Assembly: GCF_026340565.1 (NCBI RefSeq)
Contig: NZ_JAPEPB010000001.1
Span: forward strand, 8,344,001-8,408,000
Source of the DNA: Kitasatospora sp. NBC_01287
GTDB lineage: Bacteria > Actinomycetota > Actinomycetes > Streptomycetales > Streptomycetaceae
Reading direction: 5' to 3'
Length of the DNA stretch: 64,000 nt
Shown here piece after piece: positions 31,812 to 41,203 of this stretch. Below the pieces are notes generated by a model. The model was not told the DNA's origin, ran no database searches, and saw nothing but the letters and a program-made list of their open reading frames with translations. A program made the position numbers and the translations under genes. The number at the start of each line of letters is the position of its first letter. Positions within the stretch are counted from its first letter, which is position 1.

Positions 31812-31948
31812 AACCTCCGATCCTGCGGGACGCGGCTCGCGGGCGGAACACCGCCGCGCCGGGGTGGCCGATCCCGGGTGGCGACCGGACCTGGGGCGGG
31901 TGAGGGTGGAGCCGGATCATGTCCCCCCGTGCAGTCAGGTGATGCCCC

Positions 31949-34420
31949 ATGACGCTGCCCTCGGCCTTCGGCGCCGGCGATCCCTTCTCCGACATCTTCA
32001 GCCGCTTCTTCGGTACCAGCCCGCTCTCCTCGCCGCCCGCCGTGCAGCGGGTCCCGATCGGCCGGCTGCTCAACGAGTCGAGCCGGGAGCTGATCGAGGC
32101 GGCCGCCCAGCGCGCGGCCGAGGACGGCAGCACCGACCTGGACACCGGCCACCTGCTCTGGGCCGCCACCCAGGTCGACGCCGCCCGCCGGATGCTGGAG
32201 CGGGCCGGGGTCGATCCCGACGAGCTGGCCGAGGACCTGCGCGCCTCGCTGCCCACCGACGCCGTGGGGACCACCGGCGAGCCGTCACTCACCCCCGCCG
32301 CCAAGCGCGCGCTGCTCACCGCGCACGCCCGTTCGCAGGCCGCCGGCGCCTCCTACATCGGCCCCGAGCACATCCTCGGCGCGCTGCTGGAGCAGGAGCG
32401 CTCCGGGGCCGGCCAGGCGCTGCGCAACGTGGCGCCCTCGCCCGGCGCGCTGCGCACGGCGACCGCGGGGGAGGGCGGCAGCCCGAGCGACACGCCGACC
32501 CTGGACGAGTACGGGCGGGACCTGACCGTCGACGCGCGGGCCGGCAAGCTCGACCCGGTGGTCGGCCGGGCCGAGGAGATCGAGCAGACCGTCGAGATCC
32601 TCTCCCGGCGCACCAAGAACAACCCGGTGCTGATCGGTGAGCCGGGTGTCGGCAAGACCGCCATCGTGGAGGGCCTGGCCCAGCGGATCGTCTCGGGGGA
32701 CGTGCCGCGGACCCTGAAGGACCGCCGGGTGGTCACCCTCGACCTGACCGGGCTGGTGGCCGGCTCCAAGTACCGCGGCGAGTTCGAGGAGCGGCTGAAG
32801 AAGGTGATCGACGAGGTGGTCGCCGCCGACCAGAGCGTGATCCTCTTCCTGGACGAGCTGCACACCGTGGTCGGCGCGGGCGGCGGCGGTGAGGGCTCGA
32901 TGGACGCCGGCAACATCCTCAAGCCGGCGCTGGCCCGCGGCGAGCTGAGCGTGGTGGGCGCCACCACGCTGGACGAGTACCGCCGGCACGTGGAGAAGGA
33001 CGCCGCGCTGGAGCGCCGCTTCCAGCCGGTGCTGGTCCCCGAGCCGAGCGTCGAGGAGACCGTGCGGATCCTGCAGGGCCTGCGCGACTCCTACGAGGCC
33101 CACCATCAGGTCCGCTTCACCGACGAGGCGCTGGACGCGGCCGCCGCGCTCTCCGACCGCTACGTCAGCGACCGCTTCCTGCCGGACAAGGCGATCGACC
33201 TGCTGGACCAGGCCGGCGCCCGGGTGCGGCTGCGCGGCCTGGGCGGCAGCGGCGAGGCGCAGCGGAGCAAGGACGCGATCGCCAGGCTGCGCCGCGAGCT
33301 GGACGAGGCGGTGGCCGAGGAGGACTTCGCCCGCGCCGCCGAGTACAAGCAGCAGCTGCGGCAGGCCGAGGACGGGCTGGCCGAGGTCGCCGAGCAGCGC
33401 GAGGGCGTGGTGAGCGTGACCCCCCAGGACATCGCCGAGGTGCTCTCCCGGCGCACCGGCATCCCGGTCGCCCAGCTCACCGAGACCGAGCGGGACCGGC
33501 TGCTCAAGCTGGAGGAGACCCTGCACCAGAAGGTGATCGGCCAGGACGAGGCGGTGGTCGCCGTCGCCCAGGCGGTGCGCCGCGGCCGGGCCGGGATGGG
33601 CGACCCGGACCGCCCCACCGGCAGCTTCCTCTTCCTGGGCCCCACCGGGGTCGGCAAGACCGAGCTGGCCAAGGCCCTGGCCGAGCTGCTCTTCGGCGAC
33701 CCGGACCGGATGATCCGCTTCGACATGAGCGAGTTCCAGGAGAAGCACACCGTCTCCCGCCTGGTCGGCTCCCCACCCGGCTACGTCGGCTACGAGGAGG
33801 CCGGCCAGCTGACCGAGGCGGTGCGCCGCAAGCCGTACAGCGTGCTGCTGCTCGACGAGGTGGAGAAGGCCCACCCGGACGTCTTCAACCTGCTGCTCCA
33901 GGTGCTGGACGACGGCCGGCTCACCGATGCCCAGGGCCGCACCGTCGACTTCCGCAACACGGTGGTCATCATGACCAGCAACATCGGCTCCCGCCGGATC
34001 CTGGAGCACCACGGCGAGGTCGACACCATCCGCGGTGACCTGATGAAGGACCTGGGGCAGCACTTCCGGCCCGAGTTCCTCAACCGGATCGACGAGGTGA
34101 TCGTCTTCCACGCGCTCACCCGGGCCGACCTGGTGCGGATCGTGGACCTGCTGCTCGACCGCAGCCGCCGCCGACTCAGGGCGCAGGAGGTCGACCTGGA
34201 GGTCACCGCGAACGCCAAGGAGTGGCTGGCCAACCGCGGCTACCAGCCCGAGTTCGGCGCCCGTCCGCTGCGCCGCACCATCCAGTCCGAGCTGGACAAC
34301 CGGGTGGCCAACCTGCTGCTGGAGGGCACCGTCCAAGCCGGTGACACCGTGCTCGCCGACGTCGAGGACGGCGAGCTGACCTGCACGCTGGCCCGCCCCG
34401 CGGCCAGTGGGAAGGAGTGA
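31949..34420 (+). CDS. Clp/Hsp100 AAA+ ATPase (ClpC-sized, ClpB-like D2)
   Basis: 823 residues. A diverged Clp N-domain (about 40-170) precedes D1 with Walker A GEPGVGKT (about 230) and FLDELHT, a short UVR-like middle region (RLRRELDEAVAEEDFARAAE), and D2 with Walker A GPTGVGKT (about 565), LLLDEVEKAH and an Arg finger near RPEFLNRIDE. ClpC proteins carry a VGF or LGF tripeptide after the MTSN motif that docks ClpP; here the segment reads MTSNIGSRRILEHHGEVDTI, like ClpB and without that tripeptide. It is therefore more likely a stand-alone unfoldase or disaggregase than a ClpP partner. It heads an operon with a stress protein and a phosphatase. Confidence 0.88.
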   Translation: MTLPSAFGAGDPFSDIFSRFFGTSPLSSPPAVQRVPIGRLLNESSRELIEAAAQRAAEDGSTDLDTGHLLWAATQVDAARRMLERAGVDPDELAEDLRASLPTDAVGTTGEPSLTPAAKRALLTAHARSQAAGASYIGPEHILGALLEQERSGAGQALRNVAPSPGALRTATAGEGGSPSDTPTLDEYGRDLTVDARAGKLDPVVGRAEEIEQTVEILSRRTKNNPVLIGEPGVGKTAIVEGLAQRIVSGDVPRTLKDRRVVTLDLTGLVAGSKYRGEFEERLKKVIDEVVAADQSVILFLDELHTVVGAGGGGEGSMDAGNILKPALARGELSVVGATTLDEYRRHVEKDAALERRFQPVLVPEPSVEETVRILQGLRDSYEAHHQVRFTDEALDAAAALSDRYVSDRFLPDKAIDLLDQAGARVRLRGLGGSGEAQRSKDAIARLRRELDEAVAEEDFARAAEYKQQLRQAEDGLAEVAEQREGVVSVTPQDIAEVLSRRTGIPVAQLTETERDRLLKLEETLHQKVIGQDEAVVAVAQAVRRGRAGMGDPDRPTGSFLFLGPTGVGKTELAKALAELLFGDPDRMIRFDMSEFQEKHTVSRLVGSPPGYVGYEEAGQLTEAVRRKPYSVLLLDEVEKAHPDVFNLLLQVLDDGRLTDAQGRTVDFRNTVVIMTSNIGSRRILEHHGEVDTIRGDLMKDLGQHFRPEFLNRIDEVIVFHALTRADLVRIVDLLLDRSRRRLRAQEVDLEVTANAKEWLANRGYQPEFGARPLRRTIQSELDNRVANLLLEGTVQAGDTVLADVEDGELTCTLARPAASGKE

Positions 34421-34425
34421 GCGCG

Positions 34426-34914
34426 ATGGTGGCGAAGCAGCGGCGGATCGTGGTCGGCGTGGACGGCTCGGCGAGTGCCGCGCAGGCGCTGCGCTGGGCG
34501 ATCGAGCAGGCCCGGGTGACCGGGGCCGACGTGGTGGAGGCGGTGATGGTCTGGGAGCTGCCGGCCGGCTACGCGTTCGCCGGCGGCATGGTGCCGCCGC
34601 CCCCGGCCGAGCTGGACCCCGAGCGGCTCGCCGCCCAGGTGCTGGCCGAGGCCGTGCGGGAGGTGACCGGGGGAGAGCCGGCGGTGCCGGTGCGCGAACT
34701 GGTGCTGCCCGGGCCCGCCTCGGTCGCGCTGCTCGGCCAGGCGAAGGGAGCCGAGCTGCTGGTGGTCGGCAGCCGGGGGCTGGGCGGCTTCGCCGGGGTG
34801 CTGCTCGGCTCGGTCAGCCGCCACGTGGTCGAGCACGCGCCGTGCCCGGCGGTGGTGGTCCGGGCCAGGTCGGGGGAGCACCACGGCGGTGACGAACCGG
34901 CCGGTGACGGATGA
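34426..34914 (+). CDS. Universal stress protein (UspA family)
   Basis: 162 residues, single Usp domain. RRIVVGVDGSASAAQALRWA at the start and the ATP-binding motif GSRGLGGFAGVLLGSVSRHV near the end fit the ATP-binding Usp class. The ATG at 34426 is preferred because GGAAGGAG lies eight bases upstream; a GTG at 34417 overlaps the Clp stop codon. Its own stop overlaps the phosphatase ATG. Usp proteins bind ATP and signal in stationary phase or hypoxia; here it probably works with the Clp ATPase and the phosphatase. Confidence 0.92.
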   Translation: MVAKQRRIVVGVDGSASAAQALRWAIEQARVTGADVVEAVMVWELPAGYAFAGGMVPPPPAELDPERLAAQVLAEAVREVTGGEPAVPVRELVLPGPASVALLGQAKGAELLVVGSRGLGGFAGVLLGSVSRHVVEHAPCPAVVVRARSGEHHGGDEPAGDG

Positions 34915-36590
34915 CCGAGCGCCCGCCACCGCACGTCGACCCGGTGGAGGCGATGGCCGCCACCGGGATCGGCTGCTTCGAGTGGGACCCGGCCACCGAG
35001 CGGTTCACCCTGGACCCCGTCGGCCTGGCCGTCTTCGACCTGCGACCGGACGAGTACGACGGCATGGCGGCCGGGCTCACCCGGCGGATCCCGGTGGAGG
35101 AGGTGATCCGGCTCTTCAAGCTGGTGGAGGACATCCGCGCCGGGCGCAGCGACTCGTACAGCAGCTACTTCCGGATCCGCCGCCGCGACGGCTCGATGCG
35201 CTGGACCCACACCCAGGGGCAGGTGGTCCGCGAGCCCGGCCGCGAGGGCATCCGGGTGGTCGGCGTGGTGCGCGACGCGACCGCGGAGCTGGCCCACTCG
35301 GCACTGCGGCTGATGGCCGAGGACGACCGCCGGCGCCAGGAGACGGCGCTGGGCGAGGTGGCGCAGGCGCTCGGTGAGGCGCTCACCGTGGAGGACGTGG
35401 TGCTGGCGCTGACGGGTGACCAGAGCATGCGCCGGCTCGGCGCGCAGGGCATCACCCTGGGCGTGGTGGACCAGGGGCGGATCAAACTGGTCGGGGCGGT
35501 CGGGCAGGTGAACGTCCGGGTCCGCGCGCTGCACCAGGCCCGGCTGACCGAGCCCCGGCCGCTGAACGACGTGGTCCGCTCGGGTGAGCCCGCCTTCTTC
35601 ACCTCGCGCCAGGTGTTCGTGCGCCGCTACCCGGACCTGGCCGACCAACTGCAGGACAGCCTGGCCACCGCCGCCGCCTTCCTGCCGTTGACCGCGCAGG
35701 GCCGTCCGATCGGCGCGCTCGCCCTGGTCTACGAGGGCAAGCGCAGCTTCAGCAGCGAGGACCGCACCCTGCTGACCACGCTGGCCAGCGCCATCGCCCA
35801 GTCCCTGCAGCGCGCCATGCTGGTCGACCAGTCCCGGGAGATCGCGGCCGGGCTGCAGAACGCGATGCTGCCGCGCCGGCTGCCCCGGCTGGTCGGCGGC
35901 GTGCTCGCGGTGCGCTACCGCACCGCGCGCGAGGGCGTCTGGATCGGTGGCGACTGGTACGACGCGCTGCCGCTGCCCGGCGGCGTGGTCGGGGTGGCGA
36001 TCGGCGATGTGCAGGGGCACGACACCGAGGCCGCCGCGATCATGGGGCAGCTGCGGATCGCGATGACCGCCTACGCCGCCGAGGGCCACGGCACCGCCGA
36101 GGTGCTGACCCGCGCCTCGGCCTTCCTGGCCGAGCTGCACGCCGACCGCTTCGCCACCTGCCTCTACGCCCAGGTCTCGCTGGCCACCGGTCAGGTGAGG
36201 GCGGCCAACGCGGGACACCTGCCGCCGCTGGTGCGGCACGCCGACGGCACGGTCGAGCTGATCGAGGTGGCCACCGGCCTGCCGCTGGGTCTGCCCGCCG
36301 ACTGGTTGCCGAACGGTTACCCGCACACCGACTTCCACCTGGCGCCGGGCGGCACCCTGCTGCTCTACACCGACGGCCTGGTCGAGCGGCCGGGGGAGGA
36401 CCTGGAGCTGGGCCTGGCCCGGCTGGCCAGGGTGCTGGCGGAGGGGCCCGTGGAGCTGCCAGCGCTGGCCGACCACCTGCGGGACACCCTGGGCGGGCGG
36501 CTGGAGGCCGAGGACGACGCCGCGCTCCTGCTGCTGCGCCGACTGGGGCCCGGGGACGAACCGGCGGGCACGGCTGTGCCGGGCGGCTGA
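34911..36590 (+). CDS. PAS-GAF-PP2C (SpoIIE-type) phosphatase
   Basis: 559 residues. A PAS domain (about 10-125, GIGCFEWDPATERFTLDP and RWTHTQGQVV), a GAF domain (about 140-300) and a PP2C/RsbU domain (about 320-545) with the metal motifs GGDWYDAL and GDVQGHD and a DD pair near the C-terminus. Such phosphatases dephosphorylate anti-anti-sigma factors in response to the sensor domains. The start overlaps the Usp stop (ATGA), so all three genes are one translationally coupled operon. No sigma or anti-sigma gene is adjacent. Confidence 0.92.
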   Translation: MTERPPPHVDPVEAMAATGIGCFEWDPATERFTLDPVGLAVFDLRPDEYDGMAAGLTRRIPVEEVIRLFKLVEDIRAGRSDSYSSYFRIRRRDGSMRWTHTQGQVVREPGREGIRVVGVVRDATAELAHSALRLMAEDDRRRQETALGEVAQALGEALTVEDVVLALTGDQSMRRLGAQGITLGVVDQGRIKLVGAVGQVNVRVRALHQARLTEPRPLNDVVRSGEPAFFTSRQVFVRRYPDLADQLQDSLATAAAFLPLTAQGRPIGALALVYEGKRSFSSEDRTLLTTLASAIAQSLQRAMLVDQSREIAAGLQNAMLPRRLPRLVGGVLAVRYRTAREGVWIGGDWYDALPLPGGVVGVAIGDVQGHDTEAAAIMGQLRIAMTAYAAEGHGTAEVLTRASAFLAELHADRFATCLYAQVSLATGQVRAANAGHLPPLVRHADGTVELIEVATGLPLGLPADWLPNGYPHTDFHLAPGGTLLLYTDGLVERPGEDLELGLARLARVLAEGPVELPALADHLRDTLGGRLEAEDDAALLLLRRLGPGDEPAGTAVPGG

Positions 36591-36660
36591 TGGTCCATCA
36601 GCGCCCGGCACTATTCCCTCAGCCCGCGCACTCAGCTCGGAATGCGCGCTCCGGCGGAAT

Positions 36661-36867
36661 TCACTCGCCGGCGGTGAAGCCGGCCTCGTGGCCATCCTCG
36701 AACTGGTAGGTCTTGCCGACGGTGCCGTGGCCGGCGATGATGCTGCCGCTGCCGCTGGCGTAGCCCGCGTGGTAACCGCTGATGCTGTGCGCGCTGGCGG
36801 CGGTGGCGGTCCCGGCGACGGTCAGTCCGGCGAGGGCAAAGCCGATCAGGGCGGTGCGAAGTCGCAT
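36661..36867 (-). CDS. Small secreted Gly/Ser/His-rich peptide
   Basis: 68 residues, unrecognised. A Sec signal peptide (MRLRTALIGFALAGLTVAGT, cleavage probably after ASA near residue 25) would release a peptide of about 43 residues, with SGYHAGYASGSG and GYHAGY-like Gly-Tyr spacing, two or three His and no Cys. The start at 36867 has AAGGGG upstream. It lies between the PP2C gene (convergent) and an MFS gene. Functions such as wall component, metal binding or signal are all open. Confidence 0.65.
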   Translation of the reverse strand: MRLRTALIGFALAGLTVAGTATAASAHSISGYHAGYASGSGSIIAGHGTVGKTYQFEDGHEAGFTAGE

Positions 36868-37004
36868 GCGTATTCCCCTTATCCGGCGGGCCGCGGATTT
36901 CGGCCCGTGATGACGATGAGAATGCACCACCTGACGACCCGACAGTTAATTGCATACGGACTTTTTCACCCTGATGGCCGCCGAAGACCTTCGAGGTGCG
37001 CCGA

Positions 37005-38477
37005 TCAGCCCACCAGCTGCGGCTCTCGGGAGTCCGCTGGCGCCGGGGCCGCCGCCGTGCGCGCCGGCAGCGCGAACATCAGCAGGAAGACCGCCAGCAG
37101 GCAGCCGACCAGCCACCAGAGCGCGTGGCTGAAGGCGTGGGTGAAGACCACCCCGACCGCCTGCCCGGGCGCGGCCGTGTCGACCACTCCGAAGAAGGCC
37201 ACCGAGACCAGGCCGAGGCCCAGCGCGTTGCCCAGCTGCTGGGTGGTGTTGATCAGCCCGGAGGCCGAGCCGGCGTGCTCGCGCGGCACCTCGGCGAGCA
37301 CCGCGTCGGTCAGCGGCGCCACGATCAGCCCCATGCCCAGGCCCATCACGACCAGTGGCAGCGCCATCTGCCAGGGGTGGATGCCGGTGCCGTACCGGTG
37401 CGCCTCGCCGAGGTAGAGCAGCACGCCGGTCGCCATCACCAGCGCGCCGGCTTGCAGCACCTTGCGTCCGAAGCGCGGCACCAGGGCCTGCACCGAGATC
37501 CCGGCCGCGGCCGAGACCGCGATCGAGAACGGGACCCCGGTGGTGCCCGCCCGCAACGGGCTCCAGCCCAGGCCGATCTGCATCCACAGCGTCCAGACCA
37601 GGAAGAAGATCCCGCAGGTCACCCCGAAGATCAGCTGCACCGCGACGCCGCCGGCGAAACTGCGCACCCGGAAGAGCGAGAGCTCGACCAGCGGTGAGCC
37701 GTCCCGGCGGGTCTTGACCCGCTCGTAGGCGACGAAGAGCCCGAGCACCGGCACGCTCAGGCCCATCGAGACGAAGCCCCAGAGCGGCCAGCCGGCCTCC
37801 CGGCCCTGGGTGAGCGGGTAGAGCAGCATCAGCAGGCCGAGGCCGGCCAGCGCCATGCCCACCAGGTCGAGCCGCAGGACGCGCTCGGCGCGCGACTCGG
37901 TGATGAAGCGCCGCCCGAGCAGCAGCCCGGCCACCCCGACCGGCAGGTTGATCAGGAAGATCGGCCGCCACTGCAGGCCGAACAGGTCCCACTCGGTCAG
38001 CAGCGCGCCGAGCAGTGGTCCGCTGACCGCGCCCAGGCCCACCATCGCGCCGAACATGCCGAAGACCTTGCCGCGCTCCTCGGCCGGGAAGGTGGCGTGG
38101 ATGATCGAGAGCACCTGGGGCACCATCAGCGCGGCCGTGCCGCCCTGCAGGACCCGGGTCGCCACCAGGATCCCGGGGTCGGACGCCAGGCCGCAGAGCG
38201 CGGAGGCCACGGTGAAGCCGCCGATGCCGAGCAGGAAGATCCGCTTGCGCCCGTAGACGTCGCCCAGCCGTCCACCGGTGATCAGGCCGATCGCGAAGGC
38301 CAGCGCGTAACCCCCGGTGACCCACTGGATCGCGCTGAACGAGGCGCCCAGGTTCCGCTGGATGCTCGGCACCGCGATGTTGACGATGGTCACGTCGACC
38401 AGGTCCATGAACGAGGCGGTCATCACGATGGCCAGCGCTATCCAGCGCCGCCGATCGAGTGCTGTCGTCGTGGTCAT
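37005..38477 (-). CDS. DHA2 family MFS drug exporter
   Basis: 490 residues, fourteen helices. MDLVDVTIVNIAVPSIQRNL is the D1 motif of DHA2, GGRLGDVYGRKRIF motif A, and LVATRVLQGGTAALMVPQVL motif B. It is a multidrug or toxin proton antiporter. It is divergent from a WYL-type regulator with a 25-bp palindrome between them, which makes regulated expression likely. AGGAGA lies upstream of the ATG. Confidence 0.92.
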   Translation of the reverse strand: MTTTTALDRRRWIALAIVMTASFMDLVDVTIVNIAVPSIQRNLGASFSAIQWVTGGYALAFAIGLITGGRLGDVYGRKRIFLLGIGGFTVASALCGLASDPGILVATRVLQGGTAALMVPQVLSIIHATFPAEERGKVFGMFGAMVGLGAVSGPLLGALLTEWDLFGLQWRPIFLINLPVGVAGLLLGRRFITESRAERVLRLDLVGMALAGLGLLMLLYPLTQGREAGWPLWGFVSMGLSVPVLGLFVAYERVKTRRDGSPLVELSLFRVRSFAGGVAVQLIFGVTCGIFFLVWTLWMQIGLGWSPLRAGTTGVPFSIAVSAAAGISVQALVPRFGRKVLQAGALVMATGVLLYLGEAHRYGTGIHPWQMALPLVVMGLGMGLIVAPLTDAVLAEVPREHAGSASGLINTTQQLGNALGLGLVSVAFFGVVDTAAPGQAVGVVFTHAFSHALWWLVGCLLAVFLLMFALPARTAAAPAPADSREPQLVG

Positions 38478-38539
38478 GAGGTGCAGCGTCTCCTGTTGCG
38501 TCGGTGTTCGGTTCGTCGTCCGGACCGACCGTAGCGGCC

Positions 38540-38564
38540 AACTAGGTCAGCTCCTGTCCCAGTT
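38540..38564. promoter_or_regulatory. 25-bp palindrome between the exporter and WYL regulator genes
   Basis: The two halves mirror each other at 9 of 11 positions: AACT, GG and CAG on the left are matched by CTG, CC and AGTT on the right, around CTC. It lies 20 bp before the GTG of the WYL gene and is a good operator candidate. Confidence 0.6.
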
Positions 38565-38583
38565 CTCCGGCATCCTGGATCCC

Positions 38584-39561
38584 GTGACCGATACCCCGGG
38601 CCGGCTGCTGAGCCTGCTCTCCCTGTTGCAGACACCGCGCGAGTGGCCCGGCAGCGAGCTGGCCGAGCGGCTCGGCGTGAGCCCGCGGACCATCCGCCGC
38701 GACGTCGAACGGCTGCGGGAGCTGGGCTACCCGGTGCAGGCCACGCTCGGCTCGGTCGGCGGCTACCGACTGGCGGCCGGGCAGGCGATGCCGCCGCTGC
38801 TGCTGGACGACGAGGAGGCGGTGGCGATCGCGGTCGGGCTGCGCACGGCCGCCGGCAGCGCGGTCAGCGGGATCGAGGAGGCCTCGGTGCGGGCACTGGC
38901 CAAGCTCGCCCAGGTGCTGCCGGCCCGGCTGCGGCACCGGGTGGGGGCGCTGACCGCGGCCACCGTGCCGCTGCCGGGCGGCGGACCGGCGGTCGATCCC
39001 GAGCTGCTCGCGGTGCTGGCCGGCGCGGTGGCCGGTCCGGAACGGCTGCGGTTCGGCTATCAGGCGGCGGACGGCGCGGAGAGCCTGCGGCTGGTCGAGC
39101 CGCACCGGCTGGTCGCCACCGGGCGGCGCTGGTACCTGGTCGCCTTCGACAACGACCGCGACGACTGGCGGATCTTCCGGGTCGATCGGATCGCGGCGGC
39201 GCGGCCCACCGGCGTGCGGGTGGCACCGCGCGAGCTGCCCGCGGCGGACGCCGCCGCGTACGTGTCGGCCAAGCTGCGGCTGCACGCCCAGACCTTCACG
39301 GCGGTGGTGCTGCTCGGGCTGCCGCTGGTCCAGGCCCAACTGCGGCTCGGCCAGGCGCCGGTGCGGCTGGAGCCGGTGGACGCGGTGAGCTGCCGGCTGT
39401 GCTCGTCGGCCGACACCCTGGAGTGGCTGGCCTTCAGGCTGCTCGCGCTCGGCTGCGAGTTCCAGGTCGAGGAGCCGCCCGAACTCCTCGACCACCTGCG
39501 GGAGCTGGGCGAGCGGATCGGCCGGGCCACCGCCCGAGGGGACGGTCGGGCCACCGCCTGA
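38584..39561 (+). CDS. YafY/WYL-domain transcriptional regulator
   Basis: 325 residues. An N-terminal winged HTH (WPGSELAERLGVSPRTIRRD, then VERLRELGYPVQATLGSVGG) is followed by a WYL domain (RLVEPHRLVATGRRWYLVAF, then DDWRIFRVDRI) and a WCX C-terminal extension. WYL domains bind nucleic acids or small ligands and control the HTH. The GTG at 38584 is the first start that gives an intact HTH; it seems leaderless. It probably controls the divergent exporter through the palindrome at 38540-38564. Confidence 0.88.
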   Translation: MTDTPGRLLSLLSLLQTPREWPGSELAERLGVSPRTIRRDVERLRELGYPVQATLGSVGGYRLAAGQAMPPLLLDDEEAVAIAVGLRTAAGSAVSGIEEASVRALAKLAQVLPARLRHRVGALTAATVPLPGGGPAVDPELLAVLAGAVAGPERLRFGYQAADGAESLRLVEPHRLVATGRRWYLVAFDNDRDDWRIFRVDRIAAARPTGVRVAPRELPAADAAAYVSAKLRLHAQTFTAVVLLGLPLVQAQLRLGQAPVRLEPVDAVSCRLCSSADTLEWLAFRLLALGCEFQVEEPPELLDHLRELGERIGRATARGDGRATA

Positions 39562-39665
39562 CGGGACGGCGCGATCCCCCGTTCGGCGCTGGCGCGCTGC
39601 CCGGGGCGGACCATCGGCGGGCGCTAGAGTCCCCCAGGCACGTCAGGGATCCGAAGGAGCGTCAG

Positions 39666-40430
39666 GTGAAGAACGATCAGGTGGTCACCGGCGGCCCGTG
39701 CTGGGTCGAGTTGGGGAGCGCCGATCCGGCGGCGGCCGCCGCGTTCTACCGGGAGCTCTTCGGCTGGCGGGCCGAGACCGATCCCCGTCCGGAGGCCGGC
39801 GGCTACACCATGCTGCTGCTCGACGGCGCCCCGGTGGCCGCGCTGACCCCGCTGTACGCGCCGGGACAGCCCACCGCCTGGTCGGTCTCCTTCGCCGTCA
39901 CCGACACCGACGCCACCGCGGCGGCCGTCACCGCGGCCGGCGGCCAGGTGGTGACGGGGCCGATGGACGTCTTCGACGCGGGCCGGTTCGCGGTGGTCGC
40001 CGACCCGGCGCGGGCGGTGTTCGCGCTCTGGCAGCCGCGGCGGTTCGGCGGCGCGGCGGTGTTCAACCGGCCGGGCTCGCTCGGCTGGGTCGAGCTGCTG
40101 ACCCGGGACGTCCCCGGCGCCCTCCAGTTCTACCCGCGGGTCTTCGGCTGGAGCGTGGCGGCCGGTGAGTGGTACACCCAGTGGGGCGTCGACGGCGCCG
40201 ACTTCGGCGGGATGATGCGGCTGGACGACCGGGTCCCGGCCGAGGTGCCGCCGCACTGGCGGCCGTACTTCGCGGTCACCGACGTGGACGCCGTGGTGCG
40301 GCGGGCCGCCGGCCTCGGCGCCGGCACCCTGCTGGCTCCGATGGATCTGGCCGGCGGTCGGCGGATCGCGGTGCTGAGCGACCCGCAGGGCGCGGGCTTC
40401 GGCGTCTACCTGGCCGGTACCGAGGGGTGA
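39666..40430 (+). CDS. VOC family protein, two glyoxalase-like domains
   Basis: 254 residues in two tandem vicinal-oxygen-chelate modules (about 10-120 and 130-250). CWVELGSADPAAAAAFYREL and GWVELLTRDVPGALQFYPRV are the paired starts of the beta-alpha-beta-beta-beta units. Such proteins act as glyoxalase-like enzymes or antibiotic-binding proteins; substrate and metal content cannot be read here. The GTG start has GGAG six bases upstream. In streptomycetes these are common single genes. Confidence 0.85.
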   Translation: MKNDQVVTGGPCWVELGSADPAAAAAFYRELFGWRAETDPRPEAGGYTMLLLDGAPVAALTPLYAPGQPTAWSVSFAVTDTDATAAAVTAAGGQVVTGPMDVFDAGRFAVVADPARAVFALWQPRRFGGAAVFNRPGSLGWVELLTRDVPGALQFYPRVFGWSVAAGEWYTQWGVDGADFGGMMRLDDRVPAEVPPHWRPYFAVTDVDAVVRRAAGLGAGTLLAPMDLAGGRRIAVLSDPQGAGFGVYLAGTEG

Positions 40431-40510
40431 TGATCCTGCGTACCACCCGTGTCGAAAGTGCCATTGTCTGAGTTATCGTCGGATCATCAGTGCGGCACGG
40501 GAGGGGAGGG

Positions 40511-41194
40511 ATGTCCGTGCGGCGCAACCCTGAACACCCCCCTGGAGCACCGCTGTCCCGATGGCGCCGCCGACCGCTGCGCGCGTTCGGCCGGCAGCTG
40601 CGGTTCGCGTTCGGCCGCGACCTCGGGCCGCTCGGTCGGCAGCTGGATCGCGTCCGCAGCCGGGGGCAACTGCTCACCGTGCTCGGCCTGCTGACCGCGC
40701 TGCTGCTCGGCTCACTGCTGGCCGTACGCGGTGTGGCGAGCGCGCCCCGGCAGGTGGCCGCCCGCGCCGCCCAGCTGCACCGGGTACGGGCCGAGGTGCT
40801 CGGTCCGCCCCGGCCTGACGCCAGCTCACCCGGCTTCCGCTTCAACGGCGGCGACCGGGTGACGGTGGCCTGGGAGTATCCCGCCGGGCACAGCGGCACC
40901 GGCCGGGTCGCGCTGAACCGTCCGGCGTCGGCGGGCGCCACGCTGCCGGTCTGGGTGACCGACGACGGACGCCTCGGTTCGCCGCCGCCGACCACCGCGG
41001 GCCTGGTCCTGCTGGCAATCGGATTCGGCGGTGGCGCCTGGCTGCTGGCGAGTGCGGCGGTCCTGGCCGGCCACGCGATGCGCCGCCGCGCGCTGGAGCG
41101 CCGCTGCCTGCGCGAGTGGGCCGAGGGCTGGTCGGTGGTCGAGCCGCGCTGGTCGGGCCGGTTGAACGGCCGCCCGGGCAACCCGGCGCCCTGA
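40511..41194 (+). CDS. Rv1733c-like two-helix membrane protein
   Basis: 227 residues. Basic cytoplasmic N-terminus, a membrane helix (about 58-78), an extracytoplasmic region of about 85 residues (GGDRVTVAWEYPAGHSGTGR), a second helix (about 158-180) and a cytoplasmic tail. The layout and the region around ARAAQLHRVRAEVL match the Rv1733c family of actinobacterial membrane proteins of unknown function. GGGAGGGGAGGG directly precedes the ATG, so a GTG six bases later is also possible. Confidence 0.72.
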   Translation: MSVRRNPEHPPGAPLSRWRRRPLRAFGRQLRFAFGRDLGPLGRQLDRVRSRGQLLTVLGLLTALLLGSLLAVRGVASAPRQVAARAAQLHRVRAEVLGPPRPDASSPGFRFNGGDRVTVAWEYPAGHSGTGRVALNRPASAGATLPVWVTDDGRLGSPPPTTAGLVLLAIGFGGGAWLLASAAVLAGHAMRRRALERRCLREWAEGWSVVEPRWSGRLNGRPGNPAP

Positions 41195-41203
41195 CCACTC
41201 GTG

